Assembly: GCA_037127255.1 (NCBI GenBank)
Contig: JBANSL010000019.1
Location: forward strand, 14,841,001 to 14,905,000
DNA length: 64,000 bases
Direction: 5' to 3'
Source of the DNA: Persicaria tinctoria
Lineage: Eukaryota; Streptophyta; Magnoliopsida; Caryophyllales; Polygonaceae
A program made the translations under genes and the position numbers. The notes below the pieces were generated by a model. The model did not search any database and was not told the origin of the DNA. It worked only from the letters and a program-made list of their open reading frames with translations. This document shows, piece after piece, positions 34,256 through 47,900 of this stretch; the stretch's first letter is position 1, and each line of letters opens with the position of its first letter.

Positions 34256-35363
34256 CTCCTCTCTGCATTTTTTTTTTCAAGTTCTTAAAGTGTGGACTAA
34301 AATAACTGGTGTTGTTAGGATTAATATACTTCTAATTCAGAGAATGAAACTCTTACAATGAATCAGCTACCTATCAAATAAGAGAAAGTTCTTGTAAAAG
34401 GGGCATGACACTGTTGGACAATGAAATAGAATTTGAGTTGAGAACTCATCGTCCTTTCTTGCACAAAGCATGTACTCTCTAGTCTCTGCAGACCATCTAG
34501 CTGCAGATTTTTAACAATAAAATAGTCTAGCAAAAGAGAACTGATAATCAGAATTTGATTAGTGCTTCTGAGGAATGCTTGAGGACCCTTTCACAATCCC
34601 AATTAATCAATTATCTTGAAAAATATATCTGACACTGATCTCATAAATATGCAAGGATCACCCTTTGCATCTTTCTTTTTCATTAATTTCTTCCCAAAGT
34701 ATTGTTTTCTATGTTTATCTTAAAGATATGTAAGCTACATATTGTTCATGATTTTGATTAAAAAAAACTCCTCTGAAGTGAGGATAAGGAACCCCTTTTC
34801 CAGCCATTTGACTTAAGAAAACGTTCACTGGTGTCTCCATAATGAAAAGCTTTCATTTTAAGATCCTTACATTCTAGCCCATCTGAACCCTGCTATGATT
34901 AGCATAGTTAGAGTGCAGTTTCTCCTTCATCTTCTCGGCTACTTAGGGTGATTTTGGTATCAAAAGTTGATAAGCTAGCTTGTTAAAATAGAGATAAATA
35001 AAAAAGAAGCTTGAAAGATATTATTAATAGCTTATGAAAATGAACTAGTTGTTAGTTCAGTATGGACAAGAAGTCGAAATAGGAGATAAAATTTACATAT
35101 TTAGTGCATTTCTTTCTCGGGAATGCAAAATAACTTCATACAAAAAGCTCAATCTTCTAAATTTGTTTCTGAACAGTGAACATATCCTAAGACACTAGAG
35201 CAATGAGTAGCTGGGGTTTATCAGCTAAAATCTGCATGTATGGCATGACAAACATGGCTTTAAGCCCTTTTCTTGGCTCATACTTCACTGTTAGCTAGGA
35301 TTTGCTGGTCTCGGAAGGAAAGTCCTTCGTCAATGGCCTTAAACCCTCAATTTACCCTTTAAA
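34256..35363. other. Non-coding interval in the Pack-type unit
   Basis: AT-rich, resembling intron or intergenic sequence. No repeat, RNA gene or conserved frame recognised. Confidence 0.4.
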
Positions 35364-35998
35364 TTTTTTGACCTATTAGCTCAATTGGTAGAGCGATGTG
35401 CGTATGCACAAAGATGTGGGTTCGAATCCCACACAGGTTATATTATAAACAAGAACACATCAATCCCAAATTGTTAATCATGCACATTATAATCTCAGTT
35501 ATGCACTTTTTAACCTTAATTATGCACTTTTTAACCTTAAGTATGCACTTTAATTTCAAATTGTTATACGTAAAAAAATCGATTTCAAACTCACATCTAT
35601 CAACCTAAATTATGCGAGAGGTGAACCCAAACTCTCAAAAGTAAAAACAAAAAACAAAATTAAAACATCGATTTCAAAAGCACATCTTTTGTCTTATTCA
35701 TGCACATTATGATCTTACTTTTGCACAATTGTATTCTAAATCTGCACAATTGTATCTTATATTCTTACTTTTGCACAATTGCAGTTTAAATTTGCACAAT
35801 TGTATCCTACTTTTGCACACTTGTATTCTAAATGTGCACATTACAATTTTATTTTTGCACTTTATGTTCTTATATTTGCACTTTAAAGTTGCATAAATGC
35901 ACTTCACAGTTGCACATAGATAGCCTATACGGGGTTTGAACCCGCATCTTTGTGCGTAGACACATTGCTCTCCCATTTTGAGCTAATAGGCTTTAGTG
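35364..35998. repeat. Foldback element with tRNA-like ends (possible pair of inverted SINEs)
   Basis: The left end (35369-35440, plus) and right end (35998-35927, minus) are each tRNA-like: A box TAGCTCAATTGGTAGAGC on the left, B boxes GGTTCGAATCC and GGTTCAAACCC. The two are about 75 percent alike in inverted orientation. The right copy has a perfect AGCCTAT/ATAGGCT acceptor stem. The middle consists of many TATGCACTTT- and TTGCACAATTGTAT-type words of 20-22 bp. Neither head forms a standard anticodon arm. Confidence 0.65.
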
Positions 35999-37544
35999 CA
36001 AAACTTCAAAAGGCTTAAGCAGGACAATGTGGAAAAGATAAACAAAGACTATTTGAAATTTATTATCCTGAAATGAATCAAAGTTAGCATCAAAAGTGCA
36101 TCCGTTTTGCTATCTCTTAAGTATGCACTATTATCTCTTAAGTTAGCACATTTTCTATCTAATATTGCACTTAAATATCACCAAGTCCCAATGAAATAGA
36201 TACCCGGAGTTAAATATACAAATTGATCAACACTTGCCACAAACTACAGGTTAAACATCACCAATCATCACCAAGTCCTAATGAAACAGATAACCGGATT
36301 GCTTCAGTTGTGGTAATCTTTTCAAGAGGATCATCACTTGCCTCAAACTACAGGTTAAATATACAAACAGATCCATATCAGACAGATACCTGGATTGCTT
36401 CAGCTGCTTTCATTATACTGAATTTCAGCATAATGAAACCTGATTGAACAACCATACCCTCTAGCCCCCCTTAGCACCGAGCAGTGAAGTAGTTTAACAA
36501 AAAAAATCTGAAAACAATAACCGCAAATAGAATGCTCTTGGATGTGAACACGAGGCTAGTAATTGTTTTTAACATCACTTGTCGTTCACTATAAGAACAT
36601 TTATTGCAATTTCATTTCTATATCCAGCTAACTGGTAACTAGGAAAGTACATGAAACTATGAAAGCCAACATTTAAATCCCAAACAATGAAAGACACGAC
36701 AGTGAAATCAAGCATACATATTTTAAGATGCTACAAGCAAGATACACAATAGGATGAAATCTAACTTGTCCACAACTAGAAGGAAAAAAAATTAACCAAA
36801 AAACTATATTTTTTGCCAAATCAGACACCTGAATTTCAAGAGAACTAGTAGCGTTTCTATTATACCTGTAAGATGCAATGGTGCAAGGAAGAAAAGGCAC
36901 TCATAATTATGGAAAAACAGAAACTACAATAATCTCCAAATGGAAAAGGCATTACAAGTCAACATTTTCTATTTACATAGAGTTGACATTCAACAAGGCA
37001 GGGTATTTTTGCTAAATGATAGTCAAAACTCCAAGTATTTTCCTCATGGATTCAACTAGCTGTTGCAATATGCAGTTATAGTACTTGAAATGAATTGCCA
37101 AAGTAATCACTTCACTTATACATATACTGAATAAAAAAAATGTCTATGAACATTTGAGTACCTAACAACATTTGCTTATGAATTGATAGATTCTAATTTC
37201 AGACATAACAAGGAGAGGATTATTCATAAAGAAATCTAGTGTATGACATGCCAAATTCCAGAACCAAAAGCTCCAAAATTGAAGCTAAAATTTCAGCCAA
37301 GAATATTATTTATGTCCTAGACATTTTATCAAACACCTAGTAGGCATCGAATTAACCAAAACTCAATCTCGATTTCTCTCCTAAGCATTTTATCAAACAC
37401 CTAGAAGACATGAATTTACCTCATCTCAATCTCAATTTCAAATCCATAAAGCTCAATCTCAATATCCAGCATATATATAATGAAACTCAAGCCATAATCG
37501 AAACGAAACAAAAGCCTCGAAGGTTGTTGGTAGAAGGTTTGCGA
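35999..37544. other. Non-coding interval in the Pack-type unit
   Basis: AT-rich, with a duplicated CATTTTATCAAACACCTAG near 37321 and 37386. No gene recognised. Confidence 0.35.
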
Positions 37545-37660
37545 GATTTTACCCGAGGGTGGTTTACGAGAAGGTTGTTGGGATAAACCTCGGCACCACT
37601 AACTCAATTGTAGCGGCGATGCAGGATGGGGCACCGGTGATCATTATCGGCGATGGAGAT
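37545..37660 (+). pseudogene. Chloroplast-type HSP70 N-terminal fragment
   Basis: The frame reads VVYEKVVGINLGTTNSIVAA and then MQDGAPVIII, matching the start of the ATPase domain of plastid and bacterial DnaK-type HSP70 (EKVVGIDLGTTNS), which binds the ATP phosphates. The similarity stops after about 37 residues and the frame ends at 37753 in unrelated sequence. Only one exon-sized piece is present. It lies 360 bp inside the right inverted repeat, typical of gene capture. Confidence 0.75.
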
Positions 37661-38015
37661 TGTTGTAATCCCCTCTGTTCTTCATCGACAACTCATCTCA
37701 GACGTGCGGGAGATCCATCGGCAATCCCGTCAAGGGAGGAGAGAGGCGCCTAATAAGACCTCGACGGCGTCAGAGCCTCGCCGAGCTTCACTAGTGGCGC
37801 CTCCAGATCTGAGTAGGTGAGTGGCGGTGCATCGAGGGAAGGATGATGAAGGTGAGAGCAGATAAGGAAGAAGGGAAACCATTACGGGTCATGGCAAGTT
37901 GAGACAGAGACAGAGGGACGAACGAGAGATACTAAAATTAGCGCGTAAATTACTAGTCCACCCAAAAAACACTAGTTAAGGAAATTTTACACCTTAAGTA
38001 AATTTTACACCCTAA

Positions 38016-38017
<2 letters not shown>

Positions 38018-38077
<60 letters not shown>
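38018..38077. repeat. (TA)n microsatellite
   Basis: About 30 TA units adjoin the right inverted repeat of the Pack-type unit. Confidence 0.97.
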
Positions 38078-38079
<2 letters not shown>

Positions 38080-38089
38080 ATTGACTCCG

Positions 38090-38440
38090 GTGAAAACCTC
38101 ACATTGTGGTAAAAATTATGAGGACTACTTTACAAGTTGTTTATTTGAAACCTGTGCTAAAAACCTCAATCATACGGTGACTTTACAACTCGGTTCAACC
38201 TAAAAACCATGCTAAAAATTCCAATTTTAAAATAACACATGACTCTATAGTTCGGTGAAGCCTAAAAATCGTGCTAAAAAACTCATGTTTTAAAATCACA
38301 TAGTAACTTTATAGCTCGGTTTTATTCAGAACCGGGCTAAAATTTATAACTTTATAGATCAGTTCTTTTCATAACCGGGCTACAAAGCAAGTGAACCGGG
38401 CTAAAAAGCCGATCCTCATAGGTTTTTACCGCAATTTTGA
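38090..38440. repeat. Diverged tandem repeats, about 65 bp
   Basis: Four or five loose copies share the order ACTTTAYAGYTCGGTT, AACCnnnnCTAAAAA. The last copies contain a shortened GAACCGGGCTAAAA core. Confidence 0.6.
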
Positions 38441-38597
38441 TTTTCGACTAGGCTTATTCTGTCATATTACACCAAAACTTATGTAGACCTCTATTTCTTG
38501 CAAATAAACATAAACTACATAGATTCAACATATTTCCAGCCCGAAATATGCAAAATATATAGAATAAGGAGCTAAAATGTATATAAAGACATGGTCA

Positions 38598-38905
38598 CTT
38601 TAGTGGACATCACGGGCCCTAAAGACCACGCTGAGAACATATAATACGTCTATACCTAGAATAAAGGATGCTCTAATGCCGTATTGAAATATTAAACATA
38701 CTAGCATGCTCCTAGTTCATATGTGTAGAATATTAAGTAAGGTCCGGATCTGGGAAAAGAATACCAAGTGGTATATCCCTTTCCTACCACCACCCCCCCT
38801 TCCATATAGGGTGGTGACTGGCCAGTTTGATGCTATAACATATCAAATCTCATCATCATATCGCATATCATGTTCATCTCGTATCTCATGATATATAAAT
38901 GACTC
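38598..38905 (-). repeat. Fragment of the Tekay/Del-like LTR
   Basis: Matches part of 27548-29995 in the same orientation: GGGCCCTAAAGACCACGCTGAG, then ACCAAGTGGTATATCCC, then AGGGTGGTGACTGGCC. Both ends are ragged. Confidence 0.75.
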
Positions 38906-40317
38906 AAGGAGGATAACGGGTATTTTGGACTATGTTATTGGCAAAGGTTTAATAGCCAACTTATTCTCTTCTGAAGTAGAAATTGGGAAATCTTCAATTG
39001 AGTTTTTAGAAACTCCATATGCATATCAGTTGTTTGATGAAATGACAGCAGGTTGTTGCTCAAATCTTGTTCATTTTGAGCCTAGGATTACTAGTTTTTG
39101 TACAGAGCTGAAGCAAGACTAGATCTCACTCCCTTTTAACAGAGGGAAAAGGATATTGTATAATCCATGGTGTGAGAATTTTGACTCTGGGATTCCCAAT
39201 ATCGGCGTTGAAGATGATATTGTTTACTTGGGTGGCATTGCTTTGTTTAGTTTCAAGCTCAACCAAGGGAGACCGAAACTGATGTCCTTTGATAAAAAAA
39301 CGAGTAGACCTCGAGGAAACAATCCGAGATCCAATCAGGATGCCTTTCAATAAAGGAAAAGATAGAAGTAATGTTCTTGTGCAACTGGGGTTCTGGAAGC
39401 CTACCTTTGGTCTAAAGGATGTGGTAATTTTAGTTTTTGATCCCAGAGGATTGTGCGAACTGGGTTTTTTTCCCCTTCTAAGAGATTTTGGGTTGTCTAT
39501 TATAATTGTTGATGTCATACGAAGGGCTCCAGGTAGCTGATTTGGGATTTCAGAAATTGAAGAGTTTGATGCCTCATGCACCAGTTTGAGCTAATTATGT
39601 CCAATTGTATTAGACTAGGGCTTGTGGTTGATGTCATAGTTGCTACCATGTTGAATTTCATTCCATATGAATTGGTATCTTGTGTAGTCGCGTCATTGGG
39701 GTTGCATAGTACTTGGTTGTTGAACATGTGCAACTTGCAATTAACTAATTAGTTACTACAAGAAGCAAAAAGACAAGGGTGGCTACAGGAAGCCTACAAG
39801 CTAGAGGACATGAGAGAGCTATTACCTAGCCTCATTGTGATGTGATAGTATTAACTTTGAATTTTTCTTTAGACCATGTATATGTGTGCACTTGTTGTCA
39901 TGGGAGTTTCTACAATTTTCCATCCTTTGCAACTTAAGTCTTGAGGAAAAGTTTTGTAAAGGAAGATACAATGTTATAATCTCATATATTAGGTATTATA
40001 TTATATTAGGGTAGTTTAGGGTATAAATATACCTTTATACCTTGTAATGGAACATCAAATGAATAATCAAACACTTACCTTTACCTTCTTGTCTGATTTC
40101 TCTATCTCGTTCTATCTCTTGTTCTTCCTCTAATCATCATCTTCTTCCTCTAAATCTCCTCTCTAATCTCTATATTCCCTTCAATCTTACAAAGATCCAC
40201 TTAGGGGCCTAGCCGTAAGCATTCTTTCTCGACTATGTCAAGAAAAATGAAATATCTTCTACCACTCGTTTAACGCTCAATCTAGTCATTGAATAGGTAA
40301 ATAAAGAGCGGTCATTC
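38906..40317. other. Unassigned region with two adjoining degenerate frames
   Basis: Frames at 38925-39122 and 39156-39353/39289-39540 (plus) look codon-like and may derive from one broken gene, but I recognise no domain. The stretch 40000-40200 has a TATA-like TATAAATATACC and a CT-rich tail resembling a Copia-type LTR, without a second copy here. Confidence 0.3.
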
Positions 40318-40392
40318 CGGGGTTCGAACCGGGGACCTATGTGTATTACCCACAAGTCCTTTCCGGTGAGCCATTCAGGAATGGTTCGCTCA
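40318..40392 (-). repeat. tRNA-like SINE head
   Basis: On the minus strand an A-box-like TGGCTCACCGG is followed 40 bases later by B box GGTTCGAACCC in CCCCGGTTCGAACCCCGG. No full cloverleaf forms, so it is probably the 5' region of a tRNA-derived SINE. Confidence 0.5.
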
Positions 40393-40603
40393 ATCTAGTC
40401 CTCTTTAACATAAAATAATACTCTTCCATTTCAAACCAATAGTTAAATTGAAAACGACTGAAAAAAAGAAACTAATTAACAAAGATAACTTACAATATTA
40501 TTTGATTAATCTCAAAAAAAAAAAGTTCAACTTATGATTAATGCTTAATTAAGAACATGAAATATATTGTGTATCAACGTCTAGATCTCCGTGTTTCATA
40601 CAA

Positions 40604-40607
<4 letters not shown>

Positions 40608-40661
<54 letters not shown>
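40608..40661. repeat. (TA)n microsatellite
   Basis: About 26 TA units, just downstream of the WSD stop codon. Confidence 0.97.
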
Positions 40662-40667
<6 letters not shown>

Positions 40668-40720
40668 TTTAGATATAGATATATTAAAGTAGAATAGGTT
40701 ATCAACATCTTATAGCCCTT

Positions 40721-41872
40721 CTATAAACTCTTGATCCTCCTCTCTTTGTTGCGCACAGCATTAACGGTTAGCTCGAAAGCTTTTTGAAGACATGATTTGA
40801 AGTGTTTCATATCTATGAAGTCCTTCTCAACCCCAACGCCAATCCTTAGTGTGTCCACATAGCTTATGACTGTAATGACTAGACTCTACAAATAGCACAA
40901 TTGCACAAATTAAATCCAATCATAATATAATATCTAAGAGCATGTTTATAATCTAGCCAAAATTATATGTTAAAAAAAGTAGATTAAGATAGTTTTTTAT
41001 TTTTAAATTATACAAATTGTTATAAGTATGCTTTTGTCGGAAATACTAATAATATCTCAAATAAGTCAAAGATTATTTTATCTCATAACAATCATAAGGA
41101 TCGAGTTTAATCATTTAAAGTATTACTAGTACAGTACCCGCACCATAATGCGTATTTTTCTTTTTAAAAAAACTATTAGTTAGATATAGATGGATTAATT
41201 AAAGAAACTTGTCCAAATTTTAATAGTTAGATTTTTTTTCTAGGTTCAGTTGATTGATAGAAAATCCTAAAATTAAGGTGATTATGATATCTAAGCAAAA
41301 ATATTTATCATTTAATAGTTAGAATAAATAAATCCCATTGGTTAAAAAATGTTTATAATTTTTATCATGTGAAATTCAAATAAATTATGTTTAAATTCAT
41401 CCCATTGTTTAAAGAAAATAGCTTGAAATGATATTGTATAATTATTATAGAATGAAATAATATTCTATAGTTAATATTAACTTTATTAAAAAAACATTTT
41501 GAATTAATCCCATTGTTTAAAAAAAATGTAGTATGAAATGATATTGTGTAATTAATATAAAATGGAATAATATTGTATAGTTAATATTAACTTTATTTAA
41601 AAAAGTTTTGAATTAATCAAAAAATAGATTTAAATGATATTGTGTAATTAATATAGAATGAAATAATATTGTATAGTTAATATTAACTTTATTTAAAAAA
41701 AGTTTTGAATTAATCTCATTGGTTGAAAAAATGTAGTATAAAATGATATTGTGTAAAATGGAACAATAGTGTGTATATTAACTATATTTAAAAAATAAGT
41801 TTTGAATTAATCCCATTGGTCAAAAATTGTATTATGAAATGATATTGTGTAATTAGTATTAGATAAAAATAG

Positions 41873-41951
<79 letters not shown>

Positions 41952-44900
41952 CCTCTTCTCTTTTTTTTTTTTCGAATGAGGTCGGTAAGGGACCTCCTTT
42001 CTTGCTCCTTTCCCTTCCTTGCACCTCCTAGTAGCATAAAGGTGGAACTTTAAACCCTTAACTCCCTTACTATGCCGGTATCAGCGTGGTTCCGACTCCA
42101 ACGAGTCCCAAGGCAGCCCGAGGACCTCCGGCAGTGTTCTTTGAATACCTCGGTGATCCCACCTCTTCTCCCTCTTCTTTGATTCGTTTGGAGCTTATTT
42201 CGTGTCCTTGGGGGCTAGGAAGGAGATATCCGATGAGGATGTGCGCCTAGAACTCCGACAGGCCATTGCCTTTCTTTCCTCTTTTCGTTCTCGTACAGGG
42301 CAAAGGAGGGAGACGGGTTCAACTGTGGTTTTCTATTTTATTAATTGGTCCGGTTCAGGGGTTTTAAGAAAGAAATAAAAGAAAACCATTTTTCTTTGAA
42401 GATAGGTTAGGCTGGATTATCTGGATCTGAAATATGGGCCTTTCTTTTAAATTGCAATTGTGAAATAACATGGGCCTAATTTTTGGGAAAAATCTTGATA
42501 GAATGAACATTAAGTTGTAAGACTTTTGTGTTGGTGATTTTCAATGTAGATTAAAATAAATTATTAAATGATTGGATTATATATTATATAAAATTATTGG
42601 GATTTAAAATATAATATTATTGGAAATGAATTTTAAAAAGAGAATTTGGAAAAAGTTTCAAGGTGGGAATTGATTTGATGATGAAAATGGATTTAATACT
42701 ATTAGGAGAAGATTTTGGGAATACCCTAACTTGTCGGAAATGTTTTGAATACAGATTTATCTAACTTGAGATTTAAAGAGTTTTGGGAAATCTTGGGAGA
42801 TTGACTTACCTTGCATAACTTGATGAATAAATTTGATAGCTTGTATGAATCATGAGATATTTATATTGTTATGATATGATGTGATATATGACCTATGATG
42901 AGATCTTCACCTGATGAGCATGATGTTGTGGTATTGACATGATTAAGTATAAATTTTGATGTGTGATAATGTATGATGTGTTACATGTTAATTATGGAGC
43001 ATGATGTGAAGTATAAGATTATGTTATGCAAGCATGTTATATTATGATTACGAAGTATGACTACTGATATGTTCTTGAGTATGAAAGTATGTCATGATAT
43101 GATGATGTGAGATATGACCATGTTATGTATATGAGATATTGCCATGAGATATTGCTATTGAGAATATATTGAGATATTGAGATGATGAAATAATGCGTTG
43201 AGATATGAGATGTTTGAGATATTATGTGTTGAGATAATATGAACATGAAATAATTTATGATGAGATAAGATGGAATAATCTGAAACATGATATGTGAAGT
43301 TATGTATGATAGTTAGGGGCGCCTTGTGTGACTTAGATAGACTTATGCATATTTGTATATTTGTTAGGTGATTGTTGCTTGTTGAACTTCTCTTGCATTA
43401 TCTTTTGTTGTTCGGCATTTCCAGGTAAGTATCCTACGAGACTTACTTAGCAACCTGGACCTCTTGCCTGATATGTCATATAATGTGTAGGTGTTGCATA
43501 TGCATAAAAGCATGCCATGTAGTATCATGCTTATGACTTGCACTTATGAATGAGCATCCCTATTCTTTATGCGTTTGAAAAGAGAACGACTGTTATCTGT
43601 GAGTCTTAGAGTCTTTTGCTAGGGTCATAGGATAGCCCATCATAATTGAGTTTGTCCTAAGTCGTTGTGTCATTACATGAGACGCTATGATAGCCCAACA
43701 CCATCGGGCCTGAGCATGATGAGTATGATGATTATGATATGATGATTGATTGATGTGCACTTATATGATGATGGATATGCTATAGCATCGAACTGGTATG
43801 GTCAGTGTCTGCCCTGACGAAAAGTGGGGTAGACGTAGGAGAGGGATATGCCACTTGACATTCTTTGGGTGTCTTTACACTCTTTCTGAACTTATATTAT
43901 ATCCTGATAAAACATGTCTTGCGTGTTTAGATTCTATACCGCATTAGACCATCCTATATTCTAGGTATAAGCATGTTATATGGACTCAGCGCGGTCTTTA
44001 GGGCCCGCAGACGTCTTTGGGCCTAACTTTATGTATAGTGTTAGGCACTTGCTCCTTGCTTGCTCCATGCTTCTGTGACGGGGAATCCTTCGAGCGAAAG
44101 CGAAGAACCGGCCTAACCCACTAATTTGGATAAGTGTTATTTAATTATGGTTTTGGTTTGACCCGGCTCCGCCGTGGCAAGTTGTACTTACTTTCGTTTT
44201 CCGTTCCGCTTTCCCCAAACGAATTTCCGCGACTTAGTCCTTAGGACATGTTAAGGGTACCCAACGGCCTTGCGATGGTTTTAGGGTTCGAAATCCCCAC
44301 TTTAATTACTAATGTTTAAAGAGGTTTGAACGTAACTCAGGTATTTATATGTGGACCATTACAAAGTTGGTATTAGAGCTCTAGTTGTGCAATTCGGGTA
44401 CAAAAGGGTCGAGTGTATGTTTTGAAAACCGCCCATGAATTTCAAGGGATTTGGAAGTGTTTTAAAAGGTCAAAATGAACTTAATATGTCTAACTCAATT
44501 GGACTAAATATGAACTCGGCTTATTAAATATGATGGATCAAACCAAGGGGATTGAACGGGTAGAAAAGATGCTAGACCATCCCTATTGGATGTAGTCAGA
44601 AACATGTAGGGCAAATATAGCTTATTGTTTACATATGGGTCTAGAAGATTCCAAGGAATTGCACCGAGGTGCTTGGAGTGGCGAGTTAGGTAGAGATAAT
44701 GAGATATTTGCCCCCTTGGTCAATCGCTCCTCGAAGAGCAGCATTAGATAGCTTGATGTGCTTTATATACCAATTGGGCCTGAGGGCGATCTCCCTCGAA
44801 GGAGATCACTATAATTGTCGTTGACTGATTCTATGATGAGTGCTTATTATGCTAAAGGTCTTATTGGTATGTCCTAACTATGAAATGTGTATTGAATGAA

Positions 44901-47900
44901 CTTTGCAAACGGGATAGCGGGAGTACACTTATTTCTATATAATCAAGCCCAGCTTGTGTGGAACAGCCCTTTCCACTATGTTAACCCTTAATGATCCTAT
45001 TGAGTCCTTCCCCCGGATATCGGTGTCCTCCACGGGAAATTGGGTTGGTAAACACATTGTCTTCAGGAATTATGTTGGGATATGAGGGTTGTTTGAGTGA
45101 GTATTGGAAGATGGTTCTTGATGAAATTTCCGAGTTAGAAAGTAAGGTGTTTCTGGGGCAGTCCTTCTCGACTCTCATGACAATAAGCCAATGTCTTCTT
45201 TCCACAAAGAATGGTAACAGAGTCCCATTGGAAAGAGGGGTAATAAGTCAGTTGGGAGAAGTCAATTGTTGCCCTTGGAGATCTCTGTCCGGTTGTAATG
45301 GTGGCTCTCTTTATGATTGCATGATTGATGTATTGATTGCATTCATAGCATGATTTACTTAACATATTGCATTATCGTGCTAATGATTGTATGAGTGCAT
45401 GGGTCACATGTTATGAATCTGCATGATTGTTGCTCTCTTGAATTAGGTTCATGGTAGTGTGGTCAATTATTCGTTGTATGCATGTCCCTGTAAATTGGTC
45501 TCCTTAGCATGTTAGAATTTCCCTCGTTGCTTATCATGCCTTCTGTGATAATTAACTCATAGCATGCTCACCCATATGGCATCCGTGATTCTTTCTCTCC
45601 TACTATATGGTGTCTTCTTGTGTTTTTATGAACTTATGACCTGACACATTGCCTGATCATACATGACACTATATCCTGAGCTCTTATACGCATGATACAC
45701 GATTAGTATGTTAAATTCTTTCAGACTACCTCGACAGTGCTCCTGTCTTGCCATGTGTTACTAGTGTCATGTAGGACCTATGCTTTCTGGTTGTGATTTA
45801 TTGAATGACTATATGCCATACTTACCCTATTATGCGAGTATCGTTGTCATAAAATGAGATAATTTCATGATATCCCTCGTACATGTCCTATTCATTGCAA
45901 ATTAGTTTGATAGTTATGACATACCTCAGCATGTCTGCATTCGACTCCGTGATGATGTGACATGCCCTTGTGTTTAGCTTACATGATTAACTGATTATAC
46001 ATGAGTTGCTTATGATGTTTATTCATTCCTGAATAGTCTCGTACCTCGCATGGCTGCTACTGTATTCCGCATACCTTGTTTAGAATCGTCAGGAATATTG
46101 ACTTACATGAGGTGATAGATTGCTAGCATGTCTCGCGTGCACATTAGTGTCAAACCTTTTCATATTCCTTGGAATGAATATCTATGTCATCATCCTTTGA
46201 GATAGGTGCATGTTAGTGTGGAATAATATGACTAAGATACTTCATTATCGATGTGTGTTCTGTCTGCCGCAATTATAACCTCATAGATTTCCATAAGGGC
46301 GTCGGTGTCGTTCTAGGGATGGGATCTTGTTTCTAGTCTCCCTGACTTTGGTATTGGTCCATGTTTGAACCCGTAAGGAATTTGGGTTGTCCGCTCTTGT
46401 CTCTCCTCTATTCCCATTAACTTAGAATCCTTGCCTTACTTTTGATGAACGACGACATGGAAAAGAGGGCGTGTAGCTCGATAGCAGTAGAGTGGCGTAG
46501 CTGAAGCGTGGTGTATCCATAACCCACGGGTCCCAGAATCGGTGTCATTGGGGACATTGAAGGAAGGGTACGTTTCAGGGATCGCAGTTATTGAGTATGA
46601 CATGCCTTAGGAAGAGGGAAAGTCCTCTGTTCGAGTTACTGATTCATTCTGCGATGAAGTTGAGGTGTTGACATTGTTGATATGTTGAGTTGATATTAAA
46701 TATTACCTGATTGCCTTCTGTCTTTGAGGATATTCTTTGGTACCTTGGATCTGTAATGCGCCATGATGTGCCGATGTGTTGATACTTTGAGTTGCTGAAA
46801 ATGATCTAAATTCTTTCACCTATAAAGTGTGAATCTCAATTACTGAATCCTGATTTGATGAGATGGTGTGATAGACGATAGGCTCCGTTAATGTATGCAG
46901 ATGAACTATTATGGTGTTGATATGATATTATCCCTGCTATGGTTGTTACCCTGATACACCTTGGTGATTGGAGTCGATTATATCCATATATGATGTTTCG
47001 CAATATTGTTGAATATAATGGTACTTGAGATTTATGAATTGATACTGTTTGAGACGATTGATGATGGACTGATAATGTATGATTGACATGTGCTAGTGAG
47101 TATGACATAGGGTATATGTTTGATTATTCTCTTTTCTTGATCAAGTGATTCGAGGTTCCTTTGTAGAATAGTCTAGAGAGTGGTAGGAGAATTCGAAGTG
47201 ATGCGGGACCATCTTCTACACCTCCAGACACGCCAATCATACTTGGAGAAGGACCATTGACTCGAGCCCGAGCTAAGAAGCTTCAACGCGACTCATTCAT
47301 GTTTGTGAGTCATGCTTTGTTCTCGAGCACGGTTCAACTCCCGGAGCCAACATTGAAGACCTATATGTGTGCAGGGATTCAAGAAGCAGCCGATCCACCT
47401 TAGTCCTAGGATTGCCGATTTTTGGCTAAGTGTGGAACTCTTTATGTTTATTACTATTTTTAGTATTTCTTTTACTTAAGTTATTTTAGGAAACTTTAAA
47501 GGTTATTTTAATTATTTCTTTTAAGTTGTTCCTTTAGTTAATTCTGCCCATCAACCCTTGTAAGGGTTATATATTGTCGAGCATACATTGTAGAACATCA
47601 TGAATTCATTATTAAGAAAACTCTCTTTTTGTGTGAAACACATGAGTGAAAGTCGATCGATTAGAAGCGTGGCTCATGGATTGCAAAATTGGTATTGATC
47701 TCATCTTGGTTTGCTTTGAGTTCATCAATCTCGCGAGATCTTGGTGATCCTGGTATCCACAAGTCCCCTCCTTGTGCCTCCAAGTTGTCCGCTTGGTTGT
47801 GTATAGTTGTAGAGGCGGGATGTGTAGTCGTTGGTGCTTGGTTTCTACCCTCTAAGGAGGTCTGGGATCTTCATCTCGTTCTATATAGTTCGAATCACCA

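Larger units (their letters stand above)
20680..38017. mobile_element. Putative Pack-type unit bounded by inverted repeats, carrying two host gene fragments
   Basis: The left edge CCTTAGGGTGTAAAATT, then CTTAAGGTGTAAAATTT (20680-20717), is matched inverted at the right edge by AAATTTTACACCTTAAG and AATTTTACACCCTAAGG (37978-38017). Without the nested element A (11.07 kb) the unit is about 6.3 kb. It contains exon pieces of a LACTB2-like gene (33437-34239) and of an HSP70 (37545-37660), as Pack-MULE-like elements do. Both edges run into TA tracts, so no clean target duplication can be read; the transposon interpretation is inferred. Confidence 0.5.

Noticed and set aside
37559..37753. Complete small HSP70-like protein
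   Set aside because: Similarity covers only about 37 residues of an HSP70; the rest is unrelated.
41788..42037. Frames encoding long YIYIYI runs
   Set aside because: Translation of the TA microsatellite, not a gene.
42060..42140. Possible tRNA-like B box near GTGGTTCCGACTCC
   Set aside because: No acceptor or D stem can be formed.
44991..45353. 120-codon plus-strand frame
   Set aside because: Lies in the decayed gypsy body, with no recognisable domain and a competing frame on the other strand.
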